64,000 nucleotides of DNA from assembly GCA_963210315.1 (NCBI GenBank), contig OY723267.1:1178001-1242000 (forward strand). Reading direction: 5' to 3'. Within the stretch, counting starts at the first letter, position 1. Each line of letters opens with the position of its first letter. Shown here piece after piece: positions 39,814 through 50,404 of the stretch. The DNA is from Rhynchopus euleeides. Its lineage: Eukaryota; Euglenozoa; Diplonemea; Diplonemida; Diplonemidae. The position numbers were made by a program, and so were the translations under genes. Under the pieces are notes generated by a model. That model saw only the letters and a program-made list of their open reading frames with translations. It was not told where the DNA came from and ran no database searches.

Positions 39814-41379
39814 CTAGAACTGAGAGTTAATCTCCACCTCCTCCCCTGGGATTTCTATTGCGGTGTTCCTCTTGGCGGCAGGGTGGTGTGTGGGTGTGGC
39901 CGCCTGCGAGGTGCGCCTGCTGGCAGCCTGGCTCCCGGCAGCGGACCTCAGCGACTCCGCAAGCACGTGGAGCTGGCTGGCATTCATCCCCTCGCCCCCC
40001 TTCAGGCTGTTGACGGACTGCAGGAGGGACTCCAGGTCGATGATCTCCCCTGGCACCGCGATTGCCGTATTCGGCTTCTCTGCAGGAGCCCCCACCGGGG
40101 TGCCTGGGCTGCGCACAGAGTGCACGGATGCCACCGACTCCTTCCGCGACATCGACATGGCAATCGAAGGGGCGGCGCTCATCCCATGCGCCGGCGTGGC
40201 GGCAGGCGTCGGCAGGAAGTTGCTCAGCCCGGCAACCGACACCTCCTCGTTGGGAACCTGGATTGCGGTGTTCTCCCGGTCAGCTGGGGCGTGCTCTGGG
40301 AAGGCCGGAGCGGGCTCGAACATAGCAGGCGTGTCGAAGACGCCCCCAACTGCGGGAGACGGCACAGACGGGGGTCGGGGCACAGCAGGCGCCTGCACAT
40401 GGGCACGCATCATGGAGCTGTGGCGGCGCGGCTCTGACGGCGCGAGGGAGGGCGCCAGCACGGAGGCCTTGCGGTCCATCTTGCCCTTCGGCGTGGAGGG
40501 CGCAAGCTGCTGCGCCTCCCCCTGCGGGGCAGGGGTGGCCTTGACTGCAAGCTCGTGCAGCAGGGAGAACTGCTCCGAGATGATGCGGTCGCGCAGGCCG
40601 TCGGACTCTGCCTTCTCACCCTGCAGGCTCTGCTGACCCTGCATCACCTGCAGCAGCACCTGCAGCACGCTTCCCAGGTCGACGTTGCTCTGCCCAACCT
40701 CGCGCTGGTCGCGCTGGAGGTCGCGCTGAGGCGAGCGTTCGCTCGCAGGGAGTCCGAGCTGTGCGTTGATGGACTGCTTGAGGCTCTGCACCTCAGAGCG
40801 GAGGCGTGCGATCTCGTCGTCGCGTGCCGCGATCTCGCGGTCCTTCATGCGCACCGTGTGCGTCAGCACAGCGATGATCTGGTCACGCGACAGCACCTCC
40901 TCGTCCTTCTTCAGCACCGCGCTCTTTGCCTCCAGCAGGTTGTTATTCGACTCGCTCAGCTTGTGCTGCAGCAGCGTAAATTTTGAATACAGATCCCGCA
41001 GCTGCAGCTGCTGCTGCACATACTGCTGCTGCGTCTGCCCGGTTGGCGCAGGGGACGGTGCCGCCGGCAGGCTCCCATAGTTCGAAGCAGGCGTGGCAGA
41101 GATCGGGAAAAACCCTGTGTGCGGCACACCCGCCTGCGGCTGCGGGGCCTGATCCTGAAATGTCCTCCCTGCATGGTGTTGATATTGCTGCTGCTGCTGC
41201 TGCTGCATATGCTGCGGCGAAGACATGCCGCCCTGCATCACTTGCTGCTGCTGCTGCTGCTGCTGCCACGAAACAGACTCCGCGGGAGAAGCCTCAGATG
41301 CGCGCACCTCCTCTACATCAACGTCGGGCTGCCCCTGCTTGTGCTTGTCCAGGTTGATGTTAATGTTGAAATGCATCAA
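39814..41379 (-). CDS. PolyQ coiled-coil protein with three NTAI(x)VPGEE repeats
   Basis: The 521-aa reading runs from MMHFNININLD to a stop after EEVEINSQF. Two glutamine tracts (about residues 39-47 and 59-65) and Pro/Gln-rich sequence precede a coiled coil at about 120-205 (LYSKFTLLQHKLSESNNNL onward, with DREIAARDDEIARLRSEV). The C-terminal half is Ser/Pro/Ala-rich and contains three spaced copies of a short motif: NTAIQVPNEEV, NTAIAVPGEII and NTAIEIPGEEVEI. The last copy is almost at the C-terminus. Repeated identical short linear motifs in disordered sequence suggest docking peptides for one binding partner. The family is not recognised, and no enzyme motif is present. The single long open frame with strong composition supports a real gene. 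Confidence 0.7.
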   Translation of the reverse strand: MMHFNININLDKHKQGQPDVDVEEVRASEASPAESVSWQQQQQQQQVMQGGMSSPQHMQQQQQQQYQHHAGRTFQDQAPQPQAGVPHTGFFPISATPASNYGSLPAAPSPAPTGQTQQQYVQQQLQLRDLYSKFTLLQHKLSESNNNLLEAKSAVLKKDEEVLSRDQIIAVLTHTVRMKDREIAARDDEIARLRSEVQSLKQSINAQLGLPASERSPQRDLQRDQREVGQSNVDLGSVLQVLLQVMQGQQSLQGEKAESDGLRDRIISEQFSLLHELAVKATPAPQGEAQQLAPSTPKGKMDRKASVLAPSLAPSEPRRHSSMMRAHVQAPAVPRPPSVPSPAVGGVFDTPAMFEPAPAFPEHAPADRENTAIQVPNEEVSVAGLSNFLPTPAATPAHGMSAAPSIAMSMSRKESVASVHSVRSPGTPVGAPAEKPNTAIAVPGEIIDLESLLQSVNSLKGGEGMNASQLHVLAESLRSAAGSQAASRRTSQAATPTHHPAAKRNTAIEIPGEEVEINSQF

Positions 41380-41712
41380 GGCACCGGAGGCCCACCCGCC
41401 CCCACCTGCAGTTCAACGTGGCAACACATTTGAAAGAGCCATGACACACCACACCCAAGCAGAGCAACCCTCAGACTAGCAGCGGGGTGGCGGGGCGGGG
41501 TGGGATGGCGGGGAAGAGGACATCCATCTATCCATCGAAGGGTGGCAAGACGCGTGTGCTACGACCTGCATCGGGCCCACTGGAAGAAGAGGAAGGAACA
41601 GGGTTGGATCACCCCACCCACCCCACCGCCCGCCCCGCCCCTCCCACCCCCCCCCCCCCCCCCCGCACCCACCCTGGGGCTCTACTGTGCTACTGACTTG
41701 CCGCAAGGGGTT
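41380..41712. other. Short intergenic spacer with C-run
   Basis: Contains a proline-codon-like CCCACCCC tract and an uninterrupted C-run at about 41648-41664. No gene seen. Confidence 0.5.
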
Positions 41713-44414
41713 TCATTCTGTGCGGGAGTAAAAAGCAGACTCAGCCTCGGCGACATCATAGTCCAGAACATTCGCACCGGAGGGGACGAACTTCGCGCGA
41801 TGCGAGGCGATCGGGAAGGTGTGCGGGAAGGTGTCGGTGAACCACTGGTCGACACCCTCGTGCTCCCCTTGGCAGTCCTTCTCACCCTTCTGCAGGTGCA
41901 TGGCCATGGTGGGTTCCCTTGTCCCCTCGCGCTGCGTGCCACCGCGCCGCAGCAGGTCGATGCGCATCCTGTTGTCGATCCCGACAAGGAATTCACCCTC
42001 ATCCTCACCTGGCGCGAACACGCCCTGCTTGAGGAGGGCGCCCTCCAGCAGCCTCAGGGTTGACCGCAGCACAGAGGGCAGCGCCATGCTGACCTGCACC
42101 TCGGACTGCTCCCCTCCGCGGCTCACCCCTGCGAGGCGCAGGGACAGGCGCTTCTCAATGCTCTGAAGCGACACTGCCTCCCAATGCACGACACTGCTTG
42201 TGAACGCATTGATGCGCGCAACCAGCGCAGTGTGCTCTGTGGTGGCGAGGGGGGTGGTGGTGGCGGTGGTGGTGAATTCGAAACCTTTGAAACAAAAGCA
42301 GGGGAAACCCCCCCCCCCTCTTCGTTCGAAGGCAGAACACGCTCCCCAGAGCTTGCGGGAGAAAAGCTTGGCACGGCAGTGCTGGCATACTTGGTCTTGC
42401 AGAGAGTGCCCACCAGAGGCGCACCAATTCGGGCGTGGTGAGCCCCTCCAGCAGGTAGTGGCTTGGGTCTTCCGGTGTGCCCTGTGTGTGCAGAGTGGGT
42501 GGAGGTGCCAATAAATATTGCAGTGCCGCAAGGGATAGAAAAGGTTTCCTGTGATGGGGCTACCGCCGGACTGGCAAATATAACAAGGCAACAAAGCTAG
42601 AAACCTCCCCGCCATACCAGGTCTGTCTTGCAGGCATGCTCCATGTGTGCGTGCACGACAATCATCTCCTGTGTGTCAGACCGGATGGCGTGCGTCTTGC
42701 TGCGCAACACCATCTGGATGGGCACCTCGCTGTCGTGCTGCCCCTGGAGCTTGAAGCCTGAGTAGGTGTAATTCTCATAGGGCAGGCTGAGCGAAGGCTC
42801 TGCAGCCACCTCGACGTCACGCGTGGGGTCGAAGTCTTCGTCTGCCTCAGAAGAGAGAGAGAGCGACGAGTCGGTCCACCGCCCCTGGCCCGGCGTTGGG
42901 CGGGGCCCGACCCGGGCAGCGTCGTGCTCCCTCAGCAGCAGGTCGTGGATGACACCCTGCTTGAAGAACTTCTCGTTGGCTGACTTCGGGCGGATGTTGC
43001 CTGTGGCGAATGACTTGCCGAAGACCAGAGTGAGGCCACCGTCCTTCTTCGTCACACGCAGCGGGATGATGTGTGTTGTGTAGAGGGGTGCCGGTTGGGA
43101 CAGCTTCGCCAGGATCGCAGGCGACGCGGCGACGACGAGCCCCCCTGGGGGCGATGCCGCCCGGAGGCGTGTGAGAAGTATGGCAGCCAGCCTGTCCTCC
43201 CACAGCGGGACGCCGCATTGCTTCTCGGAAGAGAAGAGGCTCTGCCGCACTGCGCTGCGGTCAGCAGGTGCAGGCGCGGCGGGCTGTGCCTGCTCCTGGA
43301 CAGTTCGCTTTCGTCGGTTGACCTGTTGCGGCGCAGAGGCCTGCTCCTCGCTCTTCTTCGCACTCTCTGCCTTGTGGTCATTCAGCGCGGGGAAGAACAG
43401 CTCGTTGCTCACACCAGACAGCGAGAGCGTCTGTCGCTGCGTGTCTGTGATGCGGCAGTCGATCTGTCGCGAAGGGCCGCCTGTCGTGGGCACAGTCGGC
43501 AGATGGCGCAAGTGGTAGACCCGCCCCACCTGCCCGTATTCGGCTGTGTGCTGGAAGCGCGCCATGGGCCCCAGTGTGAGAGATGCCTGCTGCCCAGACA
43601 GATGCAGCATCGGCGTCTGCGTGCGTGACAGGAGAGTGGCAAAACCCTCCCAATGCCCGTTGGCGTCGGTCTTCAGAGAGTGCCTGTGCATCTTCTGCAG
43701 CGCCATCTTCGCAGAGTTCAGCTCCTGGAAGTGCTGCCACACCGGCTCCAGGAGGAAAAGCTTGTTCAGGTGGTTGTGGTTCTGCACAGCACTGCCACGA
43801 CTGCACAGCGTGCACTTCATGGCAATATTTGTCGCAAACTTTGCAAACAGCCCTGTCTCGTGATTAAGCCGCCTGGAGAGGACCGCCTGGTCCTTCGGCA
43901 CATCTGACATCACGATGCCCGGGCCATACTCCAAGGCCGTCGCGTGTTCCGCAGGGGTCAACCCACTCTTGAATGCCTTCTGGCTTGCGGCCCGCTCCTT
44001 ATCGGAATAGTGAACGGGCCGCTTGTCCTGCTGAACTTGTGCATCAGCGGGGGTCTGTGTGGGTGCGCGCTTGTTGAAGGCCCGTGAGGGCTCAGCCCTG
44101 TCCTTCCTTCGCCGCTTCGGTGCCCCCTGCCCCATGAAGCCGACCTCACTGTACAAAGGCTTGCCGTCGCCTTGGAGCAAGCTTGGCTTCTGCTTCGCCA
44201 CAAGGCTCGTCTGCAGCCACGCCGACAGGTCACAGGTGAAGTACGTCGGCTTTGTCAAGAGCACCGCAGATGCCTTCTCTGCGTCAAACGGCAACTGTGG
44301 CGGCACCTCTGGCAGCGCATCCAGGCACTGCGCATGCACGCACTCCTGCAGGGTGGGCGGGAAGTAGCCAGGTGAGGGTGTACCACTAGACTGTTCTGCC
44401 GAACCCGCGTCCAT
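41713..44414 (-). CDS. Two-exon 772-aa protein, possible distant ICE2/NARG2 relative
   Basis: Exon 1 is 44414-42618 and exon 2 is 42234-41713. The join CTG/CAC is phase 0, with donor GTATGG and acceptor CCACCACAGAG, giving the continuous reading ACKTDL-HTALVARINAF. The 384-bp intron is C/CCA-rich on the coding strand. The first 150 residues are disordered and basic (KRRRKDRAE). Residues about 190-330 look folded (NHNHLNKLFLLEPVWQHFQ, MALQKMHRHSL), residues 330-430 are a charged linker, and the C-terminal third is folded again. The segment VARINAFTSSVVHWEAVSL followed by a helix ending LRLLEGALL resembles the C-terminal region of ICE2/NARG2, a subunit of the snRNA-transcribing little elongation complex. 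That match is weak and from memory of the family pattern, so the function is open. Confidence 0.6.
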
Positions 44415-45149
44415 AGTGTCCCACCCCCTGTGGCAAGGGTACGGTAACGGAGTGTGCAGTCGGTGGGATCAGGGAGAGCAGTGTTACGGTAATGCAGTGC
44501 TGCAATCATAGAGAAAAAGGTGTGGTTGACCTCCCCGTCACTCAATGCTGTTACGACGTAACACAGTGCAGGCCGTGTACTAAGTGAGAGGCGCTGTGCA
44601 ACACGCAAAGGGCAATACATAAAGGAGCATCGCTCGGTGAAAGAAGAGAAACTGGTGGCTTCGGCCGCAGTGCCTGGCTGGGGGACATCCATCAGCAGCG
44701 CATCGGCAGCAGTATCACGTCTGTTGTACTCAATACCGCATGCAGAACCTGAGTCGGTCATATTGCACAAAACGTTGCAGGTTAGCGCCACAAGGGGTAA
44801 CCGGGTGTCATTATTTGCCAGCCTTCTGCTGAGGTGGACCTGCTTGGATCACTCAGCGATCACACACGTGACCTGGGCAGCAGATGCGAAGGGTGCCCAC
44901 GATGGCGGCGACAAAAACCAAATCCCAGGCAAGAAGGGTCAAGACACTCGCAGAGTGTTCAAACATCTTGAAACATCTTTTGGACAACATCTCTGCCTGA
45001 AGATGTGTAAGCTCCGCCTCTACATTCAGTGCACGATGCGTGTGTATGGTGCACCATACACATGAAGTTCAAATTATCCGGGGACCAGAAGACCACTCCG
45101 TTCACACAACCAAGCCACACAACAAAATTCACACAACGAAGCTGCTCGC
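44415..45149. other. Intergenic, no gene recognised
   Basis: The spacer separates the 772-aa gene from the sugar kinase on the same strand. Short frames only; no repeat or RNA gene recognised. Confidence 0.45.
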
Positions 45150-46899
45150 TCAGAGCCTGCCCTGCAGCGTCGTGACGCCATCGCACACCTGGGGGGGGGG
45201 GGGGGTTGTAGACACGCACAGGCAGAGTCACAGCATACCTTAACAAAGTGCACGGCAAACTTGTTCTGCATGGCGGGGAAGCAACGCGGGTACGCTGTTG
45301 TGACAGCGGCACGCACGTGCTGCTCGGACCCGGACTGGATGAGGCACCCAGACGCGCCCTTGTCACCCCCGCCCAGCATACGCTCGCCCATCACCCCCGG
45401 CACGGAGCGGACGATGTCACACATGCACTCCAGCTCAGGCCCAGAGATCTTGTAGACATCGCGCAGCCCGTGGCCATCCTGTCGGAACACCTTCCCGACA
45501 GTCGCAATGTCTCCGCTCTTCCATGCCTGCAGCATGGTCCCAAACCGCTGCTTCGCTTCGTGGATGTACGTCAGGCGATCAACCATGTCTTTGTGCTTCG
45601 GGCTGAGGGGGGCGATATCCCGCAGCACCTGCTGGTACTGCTGGTCGTTCAGATCGCCGAAGCGCTTGACACCCGGGAATTTCTGGGCGAGGAGCTCCGA
45701 CAGAGCATCGCACTCGTCCTTCCTGATTTTGTATGTCGACTTCTCCAACCCAGGGCGGTCCGTACCGGTGTCGAGGGCGCCAATCGTAAAGGTGTCGGGG
45801 TCACATCCGAGTGGGACGTAACGGACCTCGTTGGTCTGCGGCAGGTAGTGTGTGCCCAGACCTGCCTTGGCATAGTAGATCATGATCTGGTCGAGGTTGC
45901 CCGAGGGGGACCCAATGTACTGCGTCTCAACCTCACGCGCCAGTTCCACAATCTCGTAGCTGCGGCCATCGCTGTTCAGTGGGGTGCGCCTGGGCTGGAG
46001 GCGGTTAATCTCCATGAGTGTCAGCACAAGGTTGATGGACAGAGACGCACTGCGCGACATCCCACCGCCTGGGATGTTGCCGATCACCACTGCATCCAAC
46101 CCGGTTGTCAGGCCGTAACCGTTCTTGTGGAGCACGTAGTCAGCACCGAAGGCAAACCGCGCCCAGGAGTGTGCATTTTCAGGGCTGCCTGTGCGTGGGG
46201 TGGGGTGGTGTGGGGGTGATGGGGTCAAACGAATACCGCAAAGGAAACGGTGCTCATCCTTTGCCTCCCAGAAAGCAACCAGGTGTCGCCTTACGGGCAA
46301 CAGGGCTGGGTGTACACCTCGCTGCCTCCTCAGCAGCCCGTGAAACCGCTGGCCCCCGCCCGGACGGTGCCGCAAAAACTGAGACTGCAGAAGGACCACC
46401 ACCCGCAGGCACACATCTCTCTACCCTCCGGCAACGCCTGGCTGATGGGCATCACCCTGCAAGACAAAACAACCCAACATGGGGAAATACGATTCCCGAC
46501 TGCACTCACTCACTTATCCGACCTACATCACTGCCAGAGGGACATACGTGGAGGGGGCACGTCCCCAAGGGTCCACTGAACCACACCGTCCTTCTCGAAA
46601 TTGCCGGAAACAATCCGCACCTTGTTGTCACTGCGGGGCTTGTACCCGAGCCAGATGAATCGGTCAGTGCCCACGCCGAACAGCTCCGTCCCGTTGTAAT
46701 CCCCGTGCTCCACACCGAGGCAGAAGCGGGAGCTCGTCCGGCGGATGGTGCCGTTACTCAGGTCCAACCCATGCTTCTCTGCCAGGCTTCGGATCGTCGC
46801 GATCGCTTTCAGCTCCTCGGCATCGGTACTGCCGCTGGTCGGCTGCACCATGCAGTTCCCTGCATCGAGGTGCTGCTGAAGCACCGCCATGCGATCCAT
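45150..46899 (-). CDS. Galactokinase-family GHMP sugar kinase, three exons
   Basis: The enzyme family phosphorylates C1 of galactose or related sugars with ATP, feeding nucleotide-sugar synthesis. Exons are 46899-46548, 46188-45239 and 45188-45150; introns of 359 and 50 bp are GT-AG, phase 1 and 0, giving 446 aa. Motif 1 is CLGVEHGDYNG (60-70), the sugar-binding 'GEHTDYNG' site. Motif 2, the ATP loop, is PGGGMSRSAS (157-166). The catalytic Asp is D217 in SGNLDQ. Motif 3 is ERMLGGGDKGASGC (386-399). The short last exon gives VCDGVTTLQGRL, the expected type of C-terminus. Arg replaces one Ser in the usual 'GLSSSAA' loop. Sequence alone does not separate galactokinase from galacturonokinase or arabinokinase, hence no symbol. 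A GT-AG intron of only 50 bp with a C-run tract is notable. Confidence 0.85.
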
Positions 46900-48689
46900 T
46901 TTGGCTAATCCTGTGGCGGATGTGGTGTATGCAAGACAGGGATACACTGCTGTCACACACCCCCCCCCCCTCACACACGGCCGGATTTGAAAAATGAGGG
47001 AGGGGGGGGAGAGGGGAGAGGGGGTAGAGAGGGCAGCTACCAATCGCCAACAGTGTCATTCGGAAATACGCACACAAGAAACCTGTGCAGTTGTGCGGTG
47101 TAGCCTCAAGGCAAAACAATCGGACTGGGGTGGGGGGTGCAGGTCTGATGATTTTATTACCCTGGCATCGACAGCCTCGGGAGGCCAGGTTCGACCGCTG
47201 TGCCCTCCATTTTGACTTTTCATTTTAATTCTGCAAGACCAGACCCGGTGGCCGGACCCTATTCTGAACCCTAACCCCTCCCCCCACCGAACCCGTGGAA
47301 AGACAGGCGTTCACCACCCCACTCCCCCCACCATCACCCCCCCCCCCCCATCCGATCCCGGACCCCACACCGGAGCCCCATTATGAGACAACCGGGGCAG
47401 GAGGGCTGTGGCAGATGCTCGATATGGCACACCCCCCAGCAAGCAGTCTCAAGCGAAGAACACTGTGCGAATCCCAGTTGTAATTAGAATTCTTTGCCTG
47501 GCGGGCCAGTATGCAGGCTGCGATGCGGGGCACCGAGAACAGAATAACCACCACCATTTTGCAAATCTATGAGTACACAATTGCTGGTTGCTCAATCAGT
47601 CAGCCCTCGACGAACGCATTCTGTCCAGAGGGGGGACTGCCTTGGCAGTTTCAGGCGCTGATCAGCTGATCTCTGTTATCTTTGGTTCGTTTCTGAGGGT
47701 GCTGTGGGCTATATAGTTTTTGCTTTCTTTTTTTATTGCAATCGACGTCAAAGATGGCTTGAGGGAGTGCGCCTTTCTGGTACCGACAATCACGAGCTGG
47801 GGTGTGGGGGGTGTGGGGCGCGCGAAGCCATTTCCTGTTGTTTCGTTTTATTTTTTTTGGCCTAGGGACCTCCGCCAGAGACGCGGGGCAGTCCACCCAC
47901 AGGGAAGTGTACAAAATCCTCACCAGGATTTTAATCTCAGTTTCTTGGTGTCAAGACCACCACCCCACCCCACAGATGCATGATGCTGTAGTTAAATCGA
48001 TGTCTAGACAGCCGAGATACTTTCCACTCGGCTGACGAGTCGTCGAGAAGTGCACGTTACAGGCGTTTGTACATTTATTGGTCTTCAAATGTAGAACCTT
48101 GATCCTGAAAAAATAGTCTGCACAATATCAAATCAGAGGATGTATCTGGTCTGACATCTCCCTCGCTTTGCATGCCGATCAACTGGGCAGCAAGGCAAGC
48201 GAGATGCATTCGGCAGTCGAAGAACGTGGTGTTCCCCTGGAAGGGCATGATTGGTTCCTCGGGGTGGGGGGTGACAATCTACTCTGGAAACATCAAAACA
48301 TACCCCGTCATTCTGAACGCCTGCGGCGGCTGCCCTTTGGGAAGTGTGGTGTGCGCCAAAACCGGATGAACGAATCACTGGTGATTTGCCCGGTGAAGGA
48401 TGACGGCACAGTCACAGCAATACGACAATGGGGGTTGCGGTTTGACACCCCCAACGCGCTGCCAGCTATCTTTTACACTGTCAGTGTCAGGTTCTTGATG
48501 TCGTGAACAATAGCACATATGTTCCTTGTTCTGCAGAATTGACACTTGCAACAATCACTTCACTATTATTCAACATGCCCTCCGTGTTGGTTGCAGTATG
48601 CACACGCAGAAAAAATATGAACGGGAAGGGGTTGTGAGGGAGGGAACAAGTGCAGAGAGGAGAACGAAAAAACATGACTTCTTGCGCTA

Positions 48690-48850
48690 TAAGGGAGAAG
48701 CACCCTGCCGGCAACTGCAAAGAAAGAGCCGCAATATATTTCGTGGGTGCACACTTGTGTACGAAGGCTGCGAAGGCCCTCAAGTGTTGATCCAAGGATT
48801 CAGTCGTGCGATTCTTCGTTGCTACCTTGCGACTTCATCGCTCATAACTA
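48690..48850 (+). repeat. Dispersed repeat, copy 3
   Basis: Contains 'CACCCTGCCGGCAACTGCA', 'GGTGCACACTTGTG' and the ending 'CTTCGTTGCTACCTTGCGAC', in the same order as copies 1, 2 and 4; the 'GGCATGAAGG' block is missing or diverged here. Confidence 0.5.
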
Positions 48851-49267
48851 GCAAGACAACTTTGGCTCCATCAGACCGCAAGACAATCCTGTGAATCCAC
48901 ACCACTAGTCGGTAAAATAGCAAGAAACAAACCCACATATCTTGGGGTTGCAACGAAAGCGGGTAGCAACCGTAAGTGGATGCCAGTCGAAAGGTCTTAT
49001 CCTGGTACATGGCACGCCAGAAATATAGGTGAGGATCCCGTGAGGAGGTAGGGTGTTTACGCAGCACGGGTGCTCAGCACGTTGAACGTTTGAACGGTTG
49101 TGGCCATGATCTCAGCCCCCGGAACAAAGCAGGCACCCTCTGAACAAGCTCTTTCCGGTGGTAGCAGAAGAACTATCCCGCAACACACCAAGCTCTTCTG
49201 AAGGCCCGTGCATTCAACACCCCACCCTCCTCGACAGGAGCAACGAGGGGATCGCACTCATTTCACT

Positions 49268-49485
49268 TGATGAGAAACACCCTGCACAGCACCTGTTCAA
49301 AACAGCTCCGAACTACTTTTCCCTTGAGTCTTTATTTTTTTGCGAGAAAGTTTTTCGTGGGCTCCAAGGCTGTGTTGGTGCTGAGGTGGTGGCATGAAGG
49401 CGTTCATCCCAAAAGCTCCATTTGTACAATTTCCTCCGTTACTTCACGACTTTGCTACGCTTCGTCGCTCGTAACTAGTAAAAAC
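49268..49485 (+). repeat. Dispersed repeat, copy 4
   Basis: Contains 'GAGAAACACCCTGCACAGCA', 'GGCATGAAGGCG' and the ending 'CCGTTACTTCACGACTTTGC' followed by 'TACGCTTCGTCGC'. It ends just left of the minisatellite-bearing element. Confidence 0.55.
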
Positions 49486-49510
49486 CGTGCCAATAAACAT
49501 CGCCGGCAAT

Positions 49511-50066
49511 TGACCTAATCCACCTCGCCTCCGGGCGAGGGTGGTCGAAGGTGGGCGAGTGTGGGCGAATGTGGGCGAAAGTGCAAGAGTGCGGAAGAGG
49601 GTGGGCGAGGGTGGTCGAGTGTGGGCGAATGTGGGCGAGTGGTGGTCGAGTGTGGTCGAGTGTGGGCGAATGTGGGCGAACGTGGGCGAGTTGTGGGCGA
49701 GTGTGGGCGAGTGTGGGCGAGTGTGGGCGAATGTGGGCGAGTGGTGGTCGAGTGTGGGCGAATGTGGGCGAGTGTGGGCGAATGTGGGCGAGTGTGGGCG
49801 AGGGAGTCTTCGGTCGGACATAAGACACAAAACATCAATATCAAAAACGCGTCTCGTGGGAGATGGGGGTAACTCAGCCACCGCTTTTCCGTTGCATTAG
49901 GCACCGTTCAGTGCAAAAGCTGACGTACGGAGGGGCGAAGGCAGGGAGCAAAACACGTGTGGGCGAGTGTGGGCGAGTTGTGGGCGAGTGTGGGCGAACG
50001 TGGGCGAGTGTGGCCGAGTGGTGGGCGACCCTGGGCGAATTAGTGGAGGCGAGGCGGATTAGGTCA
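49511..50066. mobile_element. Terminal-inverted-repeat element filled with a 10-bp minisatellite
   Basis: The ends TGACCTAATCCACCTCGCCT (49511 on) and, inverted, 50045-50066 agree at 21 of 22 positions. The pentamer GCAAT flanks both sides (49506-49510 and 50067-50071), a likely 5-bp target duplication. Inside, about 49536-49805 and 49958-50040 consist of units close to GTGGGCGAGT, often alternating with GTGGGCGAAT; the two blocks are separated by 150 bp of unique sequence. Open frames through the array on both strands are artefacts of the repeat. Confidence 0.8.
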
Positions 50067-50071
50067 GCAAT

Positions 50072-50404
50072 TCATAAAAATGATTCATATTGGGGGACTT
50101 CGCTACCAGTCACTGCTCGTCACAGCTCGTCAGTCAGTGAGGGGAAGTGGGCTTGGGGGGGGGCTCCCCGCGGGCTGAGGTCAGGCTGGCGACCCAGGTT
50201 TTCAGGGTGACACCAGGATTTCCTCGAAATTTTGGGTGACCCCCACCCTGGTCGGGGGGGGGGGGGGTCCCTCGCAAAGTGGGGGACAGGGGGGGGGGGG
50301 TACACTGGCTACCTCCCGCACCTGTAGGAAAGGACCCCCCCCCCTTGTACCTGTACAGGGGGGGGTACTTTTACCCAATTGGCATTTCCCAGTAAGTGGT
50401 GTCA
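50072..50404. other. Spacer with G-runs between two repeats
   Basis: G-runs at about 50255-50270 and 50289-50300 and the inverted pair CCCTTGTACCTGTACAGGGG near 50343. No gene is seen. Confidence 0.45.

Larger units (their letters stand above)
46900..49510. other. Intergenic and repeat-rich, no gene recognised
   Basis: C-runs (46960, 47338) and purine tracts near the kinase start are followed by ordinary non-coding sequence. Two copies of the dispersed repeat lie near 48690 and 49268. No long credible frame is present. Confidence 0.5.

Noticed and set aside
49444-49904. Open frames of 90-145 codons on both strands with HTRPHSPT or GECGRVWA repeats
   Set aside because: They only reflect the 10-bp minisatellite, which has few stops in several frames.
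49536-50040. GTGGGCGAGT array as a telomere or CRISPR-like array
   Set aside because: Units are contiguous with no spacers, differ from known telomere repeats and lie inside a TIR element with a target duplication.
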